In this document: one piece after another, positions 1-7,530 of the stretch
How positions within the stretch are numbered: position 1 is the first letter of the stretch
Layout of the letters: each line of letters begins with the position of its first letter
Virus record (IMG/VR): IMGVR_UViG_3300020733_000020
Span: 1 to 55,414 of that record
Length of the DNA stretch: 55,414 nt
Direction: 5' to 3' (one strand)
Source: a virus
Notes under the pieces: model-generated
Database searches by the model: none
Told to the model about the DNA's origin: nothing
The model's input: the letters and a program-made list of their open reading frames with translations, nothing else
Made by a program: the position numbers and the translations under genes

Positions 1-231
1 TAGAGCTAGTCCTACACTAAACAGCTTGATAATCCAGTTGAGTTTGCCCGCACGTTCATAGACTTTCTGAAGTCCGCTCTTTTTGCCAGCTTCGTCTGTC
101 TTTAGTTTTTCATAAAGATCTATAACATCTTGTTGCATCTTCTGATTACTCTGGACAGCAGTTTTAATCTCAGCCGGAGTTAATTTAGGAGGCGCAGTGG
201 CAGCTTCTCTGATGATTTCGTATACTTTCAT
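1..231 (-). CDS. Hypothetical protein, 3' end outside the window
   Basis: This reading frame starts with ATG at 231 and stays open to the left edge, giving 77 codons without a stop. The visible protein begins MKVYEIIREA, has a charged helical middle, and reaches a hydrophobic stretch (LNWIIKLFSVGLAL) at the edge that could be the start of a membrane segment. I do not recognise the family. It is divergent from the gp26-like gene, with 85 bases between them. An AGG at about 12 bases upstream of the ATG is only a weak ribosome site. Real coding is likely because the frame is clean and the translation has a normal composition, but the length and function are unknown. Confidence 0.6.
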   Translation of the reverse strand, partial: MKVYEIIREAATAPPKLTPAEIKTAVQSNQKMQQDVIDLYEKLKTDEAGKKSGLQKVYERAGKLNWIIKLFSVGLAL

Positions 232-285
232 AGTTATATTTACCTAGATACAAGATTCAATAAAAAATAGGCCAAAAAGTGCGTA

Positions 286-293
286 TATAAATA
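286..293 (+). promoter_or_regulatory. T4-type late promoter box TATAAATA
   Basis: TATAAATA is an exact match to the T4 late-promoter consensus recognised by gp55-containing polymerase. It lies 31 bases before the ATG of the gp26-like gene, with CCGGAG as a ribosome site between. A gp55-type gene is in this window. Confidence 0.8.
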
Positions 294-316
294 CATGACT
301 ATCCGGAGTTATTATC

Positions 317-1144
317 ATGGCCACAAACCCATTACAGCAGTACTTTAGACAACCAAAAGTTTATATCAAGTTACCATCAGGGGGTGCATATTCCAAGCCC
401 GGCAACATACAGGGCGATGTTACACACATGCCTGTTTACGGCATGACTGGCATGGACGAAATTATAATGAAGACTCCTGATTCGCTGTTAACAGGGCAAA
501 GCACAGCACAGGTCATTACCAGTTGCTGTCCTAACATCAAAGATCCTTGGGATATTCCCATAATCGACATCAATGCCATATTGGCCGCAATAAAAATTGC
601 TACATTCGGCAACACACTCAGCGTGACCAGCAAGTGCCCCGGCTGTCAAACCGACAATGATTACGATCTAGATCTTAACAAAATCATTGAGCACTATATG
701 AGTTGTCAGTACAACAACTCTGTGTCTGTGGGCAGTTTAAAAATTAAACTACATCCACTTGATTATAAAACCACTACAGAGTTTGGTATTCGCAACTTCC
801 AACTGCAACAGCAGATGGTGCAAGCAGATCAAATGGAACAAGGTGATGCTCGCACTGAACAAATGAAAAGACTGTTCGAAGAACTGGGCAAACTGCAAAC
901 AGACATTATCAAAAGCATTATAGAAAGCATTGACACTGGTGCTCAAGTGGTTACAGAATCTGAATTTATCAACGAATGGGTTGACAACTGTGACAAGACT
1001 GTGTTCGACAACATCAGAGAACAAAACATCAAGAACAATGAAATCTGGTCTGTTCCTCCTTTTGATGTTGTCTGTGAGAACTGCGGCAAACAGGACAGCA
1101 TCAAAGTAGAGCTGGATGAATCAAATTTTTTCGTCAAAGCCTAA
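317..1144 (+). CDS. 26: Baseplate hub subunit, T4 gp26 type
   Basis: The 275-residue product resembles the gp26-type baseplate hub proteins of T4-like phages (T4_baseplate family). gp26 acts in assembly of the central hub. Four cysteines form two pairs, C107/C110 (KCPGCQ) and C253/C256 (CENCG), which suggests one zinc site joining the middle and C-terminal parts. The ATG at 317 follows CCGGAG and a late-promoter box. The gene is longer than T4 gp26 (about 208 residues). Near its end the codons TCA AAT TTT TTC form canonical -1 slippery heptamers. Frameshifting there would replace the last four residues with a 78-residue gp51-like extension, giving a product of about 349 residues. Family assignment is from recognised sequence pattern, without a search. 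Confidence 0.82.
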   Translation: MATNPLQQYFRQPKVYIKLPSGGAYSKPGNIQGDVTHMPVYGMTGMDEIIMKTPDSLLTGQSTAQVITSCCPNIKDPWDIPIIDINAILAAIKIATFGNTLSVTSKCPGCQTDNDYDLDLNKIIEHYMSCQYNNSVSVGSLKIKLHPLDYKTTTEFGIRNFQLQQQMVQADQMEQGDARTEQMKRLFEELGKLQTDIIKSIIESIDTGAQVVTESEFINEWVDNCDKTVFDNIREQNIKNNEIWSVPPFDVVCENCGKQDSIKVELDESNFFVKA

Positions 1145-1365
1145 TTGGACTAGCACCTGAAGAAGTAGAACGGCGTCTAATTAGGCTAGACAACGAAATC
1201 AAAGAATTCAAGCAAGAACTATTTCGCATATCCTGGTACATGCGTGGCGGTGTTTCAGTCACGGAACTGCTTAACTACTACAGTTACGAAGATCGTGACA
1301 TGATATATAGTGTGATTAAATCTAATCTTGAAGCTACTAAAGAAACTCGTATGCCTCTGATATAA
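1120..1365 (+). CDS. gp51-like extension in the -1 frame, probably made only as a frameshift fusion
   Basis: An open frame directly after a TGA at 1117-1119 runs to TAA at 1363-1365. It contains no ATG, GTG or TTG before an internal ATG at about 1240. It encodes a helical segment with SWYMRGGVSVTELL and SYEDRDMIYSVI and ends ETRMPLI, a pattern I recognise from small proteins beside gp26 in marine T4-like phages; it occupies the position of T4 gene 51 (hub assembly). It is in the -1 frame relative to gp26, overlaps it by only about 25 bases, and the overlap carries slippery heptamers followed by a strong stem. The simplest reading is synthesis as a gp26-gp51 fusion. A rare ATT start at 1144 is the alternative. 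Confidence 0.75.
   Translation: MKFFRQSLIGLAPEEVERRLIRLDNEIKEFKQELFRISWYMRGGVSVTELLNYYSYEDRDMIYSVIKSNLEATKETRMPLI
1123..1187 (+). promoter_or_regulatory. Candidate programmed -1 ribosomal frameshift signal
   Basis: Overlapping heptamers A AAT TTT (1123-1129) and T TTT TTC (1126-1132) are in the correct X XXY YYZ phase of the gp26 frame. They are followed after 5-8 bases by a stem: 1138-1150 (AGCCTAATTGGAC) pairs with 1175-1187 (GTCTAATTAGGCT), 13 base pairs with one G-U, and a 24-base loop. The 0-frame stop at 1142-1144 lies inside the 5' arm, so a ribosome would meet the structure while decoding the slippery site. Confidence 0.8.
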
Positions 1366-1390
1366 AGAAGAACTACGTTCTTCTGTTTTT
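1366..1390 (+). terminator. Rho-independent terminator after the gp26/gp51 unit
   Basis: AGAAGAAC and GTTCTTCT form a perfect 8-bp stem with a TAC loop, followed by GTTTTT. The stem starts at the base after the gp51-like stop codon. Confidence 0.72.
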
Positions 1391-1814
1391 CGCTTGCGCT
1401 CAAACTTTTCTTATTTCTTTAATCGATTTATAGTGCGAAGCACTTAAGATATTATCTAGATTGTTCAGTCACACTTTGCCCTAGCCGGGCAAAACGTGGA
1501 CATTATCTGAGTTGAACATGATCACAGTAGCAATATGGCGTTACAGAGGCGGTCATCCGGTACCTCGAGCCAAGTCTTTATATGACGGCAATTAGTATAC
1601 ATTCGCTACCATATATACTAATCCAGGGTTTTTCTCCCTTCTTTTAGCCTTTTAAATTTGTTTCTTGCAAGTCAAACCAGTTTGAGGCATATCTGATCGT
1701 CGTCCTGTAAAGGATAGTGACTTTGCTGATCTGCGCCAAGCAGACACTCCTTACCGCCACACATCAGAGCGGATTACGGGCACCTTAACTGCGCCGGTGC
1801 GGGCTTATTTGGCG
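1391..1814. other. Gene-free region with several hairpins between convergent units
   Basis: No convincing coding frame is present. By eye it is richer in G and C than the flanking genes. Hairpins seen are AGTGC/GCACT at 1432-1444, TTTGCCC/GGGCAAA at 1475-1493, GAGGCGG/CCG..CCTC at 1546-1566 (three-base bulge), ATTAGTATA/TATACTAAT at 1591-1622, and CCGC/GCGG and GCACC/GGTGC pairs near 1755-1800. No tRNA fold, promoter or known RNA family was recognised. It could be a structured non-coding RNA, terminators for both converging units, or remains of a mobile endonuclease insertion. Confidence 0.5.
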
Positions 1815-2258
1815 TTATTTTGCCTTGTTTTCTTGGAGTTTCTTAATGTGTGAGCCGTGTACACGCACTTGAATATGGCCGTTATAGTAGTCGTTTGACT
1901 CTAAAACTCTGCGTGAAAACTGCTCTCTAGCCTCTACATACGACATTTCTGCTTTGGAAATACAGTAAAAAAGTATTTCTCTGCGAAAGTTTTCTGTTCC
2001 TAACTGCGTAACATCCTTGGTTAATTCTGGACTTGAGCCATAATATGTGGGCCAGTCCGAGTCAATTTTGCTACGGATTTTCTTTTTTTTCTTGGTGCCG
2101 TTCTTTAATTTTACTGTCTTTGTGACTGTTTTAGAAAATTTTGCTAGTTTTTTGCCTATGTACATGCGACCTGTAATAGTATTCGTGATTATATATACGA
2201 ATCCTACACAATCTTCAGGAAGTTCTGAAACTAATTGATCTTGATAGTACCATGACAT
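1815..2258 (-). CDS. GIY-YIG family endonuclease
   Basis: The product has an N-terminal GIY-YIG-like core: GFVYIITN at about residue 20, then GRMYIGKK, followed by a lysine-rich loop and WPTYYGSS, the usual order in small phage GIY-YIG nucleases. Later NFRREIL and SYVEAREQ fit the conserved helix with its acidic residue. At 147 residues it is essentially a bare catalytic domain with little room for a separate DNA-binding domain. I chose ATG at 2258; a TTG codon directly before it is in frame and abuts the upstream stop. It is last in the gp55-gp47-gp46 operon. It may be a homing-type enzyme or a resident recombination nuclease; the sequence does not decide which. Confidence 0.75.
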   Translation of the reverse strand: MSWYYQDQLVSELPEDCVGFVYIITNTITGRMYIGKKLAKFSKTVTKTVKLKNGTKKKKKIRSKIDSDWPTYYGSSPELTKDVTQLGTENFRREILFYCISKAEMSYVEAREQFSRRVLESNDYYNGHIQVRVHGSHIKKLQENKAK

Positions 2259-2261
2259 CAA

Positions 2262-2525
2262 TTAGTTAGTGTCGTTACTGTCCCCTTGTGCCTTCTTTTG
2301 AGCGCGACGAACCTTGCGTTCATCTAGTTGCGCTCGCTTTTCTACTTGCCAAAGCCTAATTGCCTTACGTCTTGCCGAACAAATGTGCCTAATATCTGAT
2401 AATAAATGACGAAGTCGTATGGTACTGGCGTAAGTATCATCGTTGAACCACTGCTGATTCTCCTCAAAATACTTGCGAAATGTAGCCATCAGCTCACGAT
2501 GTAGCTCTTCGTCCTTGTCAATCAA
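2262..2525 (-). CDS. Conserved small protein downstream of gp46
   Basis: This 87-residue protein is strongly charged and predicted helical, with an acidic N-terminus (MIDKDEELHRELM), a central segment IRLRHLLSDIRHIC and a basic tail (ERKVRRAQKKAQ). Its ATG overlaps the gp46 stop codon in an ATGA arrangement, implying translational coupling. Small proteins of this type sit next to gp46 in other marine T4-like phages, as far as I recall, but no function is established. The basic tail would suit nucleic-acid binding or contact with the recombination nuclease; that is inference only. Confidence 0.7.
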   Translation of the reverse strand: MIDKDEELHRELMATFRKYFEENQQWFNDDTYASTIRLRHLLSDIRHICSARRKAIRLWQVEKRAQLDERKVRRAQKKAQGDSNDTN

Positions 2526-4300
2526 TCGGTAATCTCCAAATCATTAGCATAACTAGTGAATCCGTTTTCCTTAACGACCTTTAATACGTTGTTGACACGC
2601 CCGATCAGTTCATCTTTGTGCGATATCAAGAAAATATTCTTCTTGCGCTCACGTGCCATCTTCTTAAGTACTGCCAGTGCGCCCTCTACACCTGACGCAT
2701 CTAGGCCGTTGTCTATCAATTCATCAACAAACAACAGGTTAATCTGCTGATACAGTGATTCCCAAACATCACGGAAAGCCCATGACAAACCTAATATTAG
2801 TCGATTACGCTCACCACGCGATAGGTTATCAAAGTCTAAATCTTGCCCTAGCTGTGTGATCAGCACAGATAAATCGTTCTGGAACATGACAGTATGCGGT
2901 AAACCCATGCGATCTAAGTAGTAGGTCAAGCGATTATTAAGATAAGCCAGATTCTGATCAATGATTTTCTTGCGGATAAACGAGTCTTTTGACGTCAATA
3001 GCTTGAGCAAGAACTCCTGATGGTCCTTTAAACTGCTGAGTGTATTGACATGATCCCAAGAAATCTCCTGAATAGCAGTATGACGTAGCTCATCTATCTG
3101 TTCTTGATAAGGATCTTGCTCACCTGCTTTAACTGTTAGGTTAGTTTCTAGACTCTTTAAGTTATTCTGATGCTTGAGAGCCTGCTCAACTGTGTCGTAA
3201 TATGTGTTGGGTCTAGTGGTTACTTCGCCCAGTTCTGCTATGTCCGCGACAATTTTAGCCAAATCTTTTTCGACCTTGGCATAATATTGCCGGGCCTCGT
3301 CAAGGTGTGCTTGTGCGACAGCAGTCATTTCTTCATGCTTATGGTCATGTAGCTCTTGTTCACAAGCGTGACAAGTCTTGTTAGCCAACAAGCCAAGCTC
3401 GCGATCATACTTCGTGACGCTTCGCTCCGCTTGCGCTATCGCGCTATCTAACGTAGCCCGCTCCTTATTCAGGCTTTTCAGCTTCGCTGCCTTATCTTCA
3501 TAGGCTTTTAGCTCGCTGTGCTTCGCAAGCTCAGTATCTATATCTACGTTTTCTAGCTCTACAATAGCACGGGCTATCTTTTCAATTTCTGCTTGATGCT
3601 GGGTATTCCATGCACTTTGTTTAGTTGTTAAACTATCAATGCTCTTTTGTATACCTTCGTTGCTACGTTTTGTAGCTTCAATAGCGGCATTTTCTTGTGT
3701 AATTTCATCTTTAGTTGATTTGATTAGTTCTTTAAGTGCTTCTGCTTTCTCACTTAGTACAGTAATACCTAATAATTGTTCAATGATTGCTCGTTGATCA
3801 TTGGCTCGCATACTAAGGAAAGGCTCTGTATAGGTATTGAGTGCTACAATATGTTTGAACATATCATGACTCATACCTAACAAATCATCTAAATCCTTTT
3901 GTGTTTCGCGCATGTCTCCTTGTGCGTCATCTGTTTCTTCTGAACTTTGTTCTATATCATTGACATAAAACTGAAGTACGTTAGGTTTACGCCCTCGTTC
4001 AATGCGATAATCGATGCCGTCCTTTTCAAATGCTAGTGTAACTAACATGCCTTTATTGTTAATCTTATTAACAAGATTATCTTTTTTAATATTAGTTAAC
4101 GCCTGTCCATATAATGCAAAGGTTAGTGCATTGACAATAGTAGTTTTGCCTGTACCGTTGCGTGATCCACTGTCATCTCCACCTTGATCTAAGTTTTCTC
4201 CTAGCACAAGTGTAAGATTCTGTTGTGCAAAGTTTACAGCCTGGGTTTGATTGCCCACGCTCATGAAGTTTTTTACTGTTAATTCTTTTAATTTTATCAT
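2522..4300 (-). CDS. 46: Recombination endonuclease subunit gp46 (SbcC/Rad50-like)
   Basis: This 592-residue SMC-like ATPase pairs with gp47 to resect DNA ends for recombination-dependent replication and host DNA degradation. Visible motifs are Walker A (GSRNGTGKTT, about residues 45-54), a long coiled coil with a zinc-hook CHAC at C310/C313 near the centre, the ABC signature LSRGERNRL near residue 490, and Walker B LLFVDELIDNGLD. The length is close to T4 gp46 (560). The start overlaps the gp47 stop by four bases, typical of coupled expression of the two subunits. Confidence 0.95.
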   Translation of the reverse strand: MIKLKELTVKNFMSVGNQTQAVNFAQQNLTLVLGENLDQGGDDSGSRNGTGKTTIVNALTFALYGQALTNIKKDNLVNKINNKGMLVTLAFEKDGIDYRIERGRKPNVLQFYVNDIEQSSEETDDAQGDMRETQKDLDDLLGMSHDMFKHIVALNTYTEPFLSMRANDQRAIIEQLLGITVLSEKAEALKELIKSTKDEITQENAAIEATKRSNEGIQKSIDSLTTKQSAWNTQHQAEIEKIARAIVELENVDIDTELAKHSELKAYEDKAAKLKSLNKERATLDSAIAQAERSVTKYDRELGLLANKTCHACEQELHDHKHEEMTAVAQAHLDEARQYYAKVEKDLAKIVADIAELGEVTTRPNTYYDTVEQALKHQNNLKSLETNLTVKAGEQDPYQEQIDELRHTAIQEISWDHVNTLSSLKDHQEFLLKLLTSKDSFIRKKIIDQNLAYLNNRLTYYLDRMGLPHTVMFQNDLSVLITQLGQDLDFDNLSRGERNRLILGLSWAFRDVWESLYQQINLLFVDELIDNGLDASGVEGALAVLKKMARERKKNIFLISHKDELIGRVNNVLKVVKENGFTSYANDLEITD

Positions 4301-5310
4301 AGGCTACTGTAAATCGCCAATAGTGTATTTTTGTCGTAGGTATCTGAATCAATACTTACAATTTGATTGCTTACAATTTGATCAATACTTTCAAATGATT
4401 GTATATCTATATTGGTATTGATTTCAATTTCTTTCTTTTCTGCAATTAGAGTAAGTTCACGGATATCATAATCAGCGATAAACTTCTCTTTAATAAAACT
4501 TGCTTCTTCAAAACTAATATCGATATCTAATGCAACACGTAAATGTTGCTTAGGTTTAATAATAGTATCGGCTTCGTCGATTAATTGACTTAATTTAACT
4601 GTACGGAATGTAGGTTGTTCAGGCCAACTGTGAAATTCAGGTTGTCCTCCCCATTCTAATATCATCATACCTCTGTCATCATCCCAAGCATCTGAATAGT
4701 TGTGTGGAAATGCGTTACCAATGTAACACATATTTTCATTCATTTGACGTTTGTGGAAATGCCCACTAAAGCCCATTTCAAATCCTTTAAAAGCATCTAC
4801 TTGCAACTCACCGTGATCCGGCATTTGCACCATTGCGTTCATGAAGAACTTGGGGAGTTCGAAGTGTCCGAAGCAATACTTACCGCCCTTTTTGCTTATT
4901 GATTTCCATTCTTCACCAACAAGCCAGGGACACATTGTGACATCTCCAATAGTAGTAGGCTCATGTACCACAGTGATACCAGGTATATACTTTCCAAATT
5001 CCACAGAGTGTATGTCCCTTTTATCTTTATAGTACAAATCATGATTACCAGGAAAGAAGTAGAACTGATCAAACGCCTGCCCCAACTTTTCCAAGGCCCT
5101 AAGGCTATAATCCATTGTAGTAATGTTAAGGCTATTACGATTATGATGCCAATCGCCCATAAAGATACCTGTATCACAACCTTCCTCCTTTGCTTTAGCA
5201 ATATACCAATCTACAAAGTCTTCACAGTCTTGGTTGTGTACTGAACTGTTAGACTTCAAACCAAAGTGGATGTCTGTAAATGCGGCGATTTTTTTAAACA
5301 AATTACTCAC
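4297..5310 (-). CDS. 47: Recombination endonuclease subunit gp47 (SbcD/Mre11-like)
   Basis: This is the metallophosphoesterase partner of gp46. Motifs occur in the usual order: TDIHFG, GDWHHN, PGNHDLYY, and GHFHKRQ, supplying the two-metal site. I favour a GTG start at 5310 (product begins MSNLFKKIAAFTDIHFG, 337 residues, close to T4 gp47 at 339) because AGAGGA lies eight bases before it; an ATG at 5328 is in frame but lacks a visible ribosome site. With the GTG start the gene still overlaps the gp55 stop by eight bases. The downstream end is coupled to gp46. Confidence 0.93.
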   Translation of the reverse strand: MSNLFKKIAAFTDIHFGLKSNSSVHNQDCEDFVDWYIAKAKEEGCDTGIFMGDWHHNRNSLNITTMDYSLRALEKLGQAFDQFYFFPGNHDLYYKDKRDIHSVEFGKYIPGITVVHEPTTIGDVTMCPWLVGEEWKSISKKGGKYCFGHFELPKFFMNAMVQMPDHGELQVDAFKGFEMGFSGHFHKRQMNENMCYIGNAFPHNYSDAWDDDRGMMILEWGGQPEFHSWPEQPTFRTVKLSQLIDEADTIIKPKQHLRVALDIDISFEEASFIKEKFIADYDIRELTLIAEKKEIEINTNIDIQSFESIDQIVSNQIVSIDSDTYDKNTLLAIYSSL

Positions 5311-6148
5311 TAGATGTGTCCTCTGCATGTCGTTTTAGTGCCGCGGCATGTTCGCCTGCACCGGTACGACTGTAACTTGGGTTCATACCGTTGATTTCTA
5401 AAATGTCATCCCGGATATTTTGATTACGTTTTTCGATATTAATAACTCTAACAAAGCTGTTAGTAACAGCGGCAGTAAAATAAGCAAAAGGATTATCGGA
5501 TTTCGATTCATCAAATTGTAGTCCTATCTGTGTTAATTGTAAAATGGCTTGACCCTTCATTTCATCATTATATGTGTAGCCGCGAACGTTACCGCGAGTA
5601 GCATATCTCTCACATAACTTTAACATCATTCTAGCTAAGTTGTTAGTAATTTGGCCAGCATCTTTATCAAATTTACCTTTAGCTAGTGTACCTTTCCAAT
5701 GACTTTTACCAACACATTCAAGTTCGTTATTTTCATTAAACTTCCAATGTTGAAATGGAGGAAAGTTTACTTTGTCTCTGTGATCTGCTAGACTCTTTGG
5801 ATTTTTCTTACGAGTATTGTTTAATGGAATATGATCAAATGTCATTACTCGAAAAATAACATCAGTTTTGGCAATCTTTTTGTAGTCAACTTCACAGTCG
5901 GCTATCTTAACTTTTTCTCCCGCTTTTTTACGAGTCTGGTAATCTAAATCTCCGATACGTTTTGCACGATTGCGTTTGGCTTCTGCTATGGTTCTAATAT
6001 TAATTTTATCAACACTGGCAACTATAATGTCGTATTGATGATATTCTGGCTTGGCAAAAACACAGTAGCTACTTTTTGATTTATGTATTTCGGCTAGCAT
6101 GTCCTTATTGTTTAAGTAATTTACTTTTGGGGTTGATGGTATTGTCAT
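5303..6148 (-). CDS. 55: Late transcription sigma factor, gp55-like
   Basis: The C-terminal third carries the gp55-type sigma region: NPFAYFTAAVTNSFVRVI followed by EKRNQNIRDDILE, the sigma-2-like segment that directs polymerase to TAAATA late boxes. At 281 residues it is about 100 longer than T4 gp55 (185). The extra N-terminus (SYCVFAKPEYHQYDIIVASV and a basic AEAKRNRAKR) is not part of the T4 protein. The ATG at 6148 follows CCGGAG by nine bases and a consensus promoter, so it is the first gene of the operon. NNTAAATA boxes before six structural genes in this window are its likely targets. Confidence 0.85.
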   Translation of the reverse strand: MTIPSTPKVNYLNNKDMLAEIHKSKSSYCVFAKPEYHQYDIIVASVDKINIRTIAEAKRNRAKRIGDLDYQTRKKAGEKVKIADCEVDYKKIAKTDVIFRVMTFDHIPLNNTRKKNPKSLADHRDKVNFPPFQHWKFNENNELECVGKSHWKGTLAKGKFDKDAGQITNNLARMMLKLCERYATRGNVRGYTYNDEMKGQAILQLTQIGLQFDESKSDNPFAYFTAAVTNSFVRVINIEKRNQNIRDDILEINGMNPSYSRTGAGEHAAALKRHAEDTSSE

Positions 6149-6170
6149 TAATTCATTCTCCGGATGTGTT

Positions 6171-6199
6171 ATTATAAACTACGCACTTTATAAAGTCAA
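6171..6199 (-). promoter_or_regulatory. Sigma-70-type promoter for the gp55-gp47-gp46 operon
   Basis: On the minus strand TTGACT (6199-6194) is separated by 17 bases from a perfect TATAAT (6176-6171), about 23 bases before the gp55 start. A perfect 12-base palindrome, ACTTTATAAAGT (6185-6196), spans the -35 end and spacer and may be an operator. Confidence 0.8.
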
Positions 6200-6206
6200 C
6201 TAAATA
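6199..6206 (+). promoter_or_regulatory. Weak late-promoter-like box ACTAAATA
   Basis: ACTAAATA lies 31 bases before the gp48-like start, the same distance as other late boxes here. It differs from TATAAATA at two positions. It abuts the -35 element of the divergent promoter. Confidence 0.45.
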
Positions 6207-6229
6207 TTGTACCAAAAGAGGATTTTATT

Positions 6230-7228
6230 ATGGCAGTTCTTGGATCAACAATTACAACATTAAGTGCCGGCGCAGGCGTCATTGCAAGTGGTGTGCAAGC
6301 AGTTAGTGTAGCTAGAAATTTAGGAAGTGCGTTATCAGCTAATTTGGCAACAGGTGATGTAGCAGGTGCAATTCGTTCAGTTGATTTGCCAGCCGCGGGA
6401 GAAGCAATTGGCGATTTGACTAGTGCATTTGCCGCATTTGGCGGCGGCGATGCACCTGATAATGATTGGCGTGTCAGATTAAGTCTCCCAACTTGGTCCA
6501 GCTTTAGAAATAGTCCAGTACTTACACCATTAAAAGATGCCGGCGGACTAATATTCCCTTACACTCCTTCAATTACTGTTGCTAGTAGTGCCAGCTATAG
6601 TAATATTGATACAGTACATACTAATTATCAATTCCGTGCTTTTAGGAACAGCGATCCGGGCACTATAACAATTACAGCGCCGATGAACGTTGAAGATCAA
6701 ACTCAAGGGCTTTATTGGATTGCCGCAGTTCATTATTTGCGTAGTCTAACAAAAATGTTTACAGGGCAAGATCCTAAAGCAGGAACTCCTCCTGTGATTG
6801 TAAAACTTAACGGATATGGCAATTATGTTTTTAAAAATGTTCCAGTAATAGTTACTGCATTTAACACAACATTGAATAACGATTGTGATTATATCGGAGT
6901 ACCCGTAGTAGGTAGCGAAGCAGGAGCTATCCAGGGAATAACAGATTCAATTAGTGGACTATCAGACAGTCTCGGCGGATCCATACCTGGTGTCTCTGAT
7001 CTGCTTGGCGGTGTAAGTACACTTGCAGGTGGCATTGGAGCCATTGCTGGACTTGCCGGAAGTTTAGGGTTAGGCGGTACAACCTCCGGAGGTATAACTC
7101 ATGTACCAACAAAGAGTAGTTTTACAGTAACACTTCAGCCAATCTACAGCAGAAATGCAGTACGTACATTTAGTCTAGATAGATTTGTTGGTGGCGGTTA
7201 CTTAAACAATAGTTTTGGATATATCTAA
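6230..7228 (+). CDS. 48: Baseplate tail-tube cap protein, gp48/gp54 type
   Basis: The 332-residue protein has an Ala/Gly-rich N-terminus, a tube-like beta domain beginning near residue 78 (DWRVRLSLP) and continuing through FRAFRNSDPGTITITAPM and QGLYWIAAVHYLRSLTKMF, then a Gly/Ser-rich insert (about residues 230-290) and a final beta segment ending near GYI. This fits the tail-tube initiators of T4-like baseplates, which resemble the tube protein and seat the first tube ring. Length is near T4 gp48 (364). Position directly before gp53 and gp5 supports gp48, though gp54 cannot be excluded. The ribosome site is AGAGGA. Confidence 0.65.
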   Translation: MAVLGSTITTLSAGAGVIASGVQAVSVARNLGSALSANLATGDVAGAIRSVDLPAAGEAIGDLTSAFAAFGGGDAPDNDWRVRLSLPTWSSFRNSPVLTPLKDAGGLIFPYTPSITVASSASYSNIDTVHTNYQFRAFRNSDPGTITITAPMNVEDQTQGLYWIAAVHYLRSLTKMFTGQDPKAGTPPVIVKLNGYGNYVFKNVPVIVTAFNTTLNNDCDYIGVPVVGSEAGAIQGITDSISGLSDSLGGSIPGVSDLLGGVSTLAGGIGAIAGLAGSLGLGGTTSGGITHVPTKSSFTVTLQPIYSRNAVRTFSLDRFVGGGYLNNSFGYI

Positions 7229-7229
7229 T

Positions 7230-7529
7230 ATGGCAATTTATACAAATACTAGTCCTTGGTATAACACTGATGTTGTTAATAATCATCTTGATGTTTTAAA
7301 TATTAGACCTGTTAGTGCAGAAGCAGATGATTATCTCTATACCATACAACCTCAATATACATATCGTCCAGATTTGTTAGCCTCTGACTTGTATGGCGAT
7401 CCTAACCTATGGTGGGTTTTTATACAACGCAATCTTGATATATTACAAGATCCTATTTTAGATTTTATTCCCGGAACTCAAATTTACATTTGTAAAAATA
7501 GTAGCTTAAAGACAGCTTTAGGATTATAA
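7230..7529 (+). CDS. 53: Baseplate wedge subunit gp53
   Basis: The small wedge protein (99 residues) shows the family signature: YTYRPDLLASDLYGDPNLWWVFIQRNLD, here noted by its key parts RPDLLA, YGDPNLWW and the C-terminal PGTQIYI. In T4, gp53 joins wedges to the central hub and has a LysM-like fold. The ATG at 7230 is one base after the upstream stop; an earlier in-frame ATG at 7215 would overlap gp48 and is less likely. T4 gp53 is about twice as long (196), so only the conserved core is present, as in other aquatic T4-like phages. Confidence 0.85.
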   Translation: MAIYTNTSPWYNTDVVNNHLDVLNIRPVSAEADDYLYTIQPQYTYRPDLLASDLYGDPNLWWVFIQRNLDILQDPILDFIPGTQIYICKNSSLKTALGL

Positions 7530-7530
7530 C

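Noticed and set aside
1391-1814. A tRNA gene in the non-coding region
   Set aside because: No acceptor stem with matching D, anticodon and T arms could be assembled on either strand.
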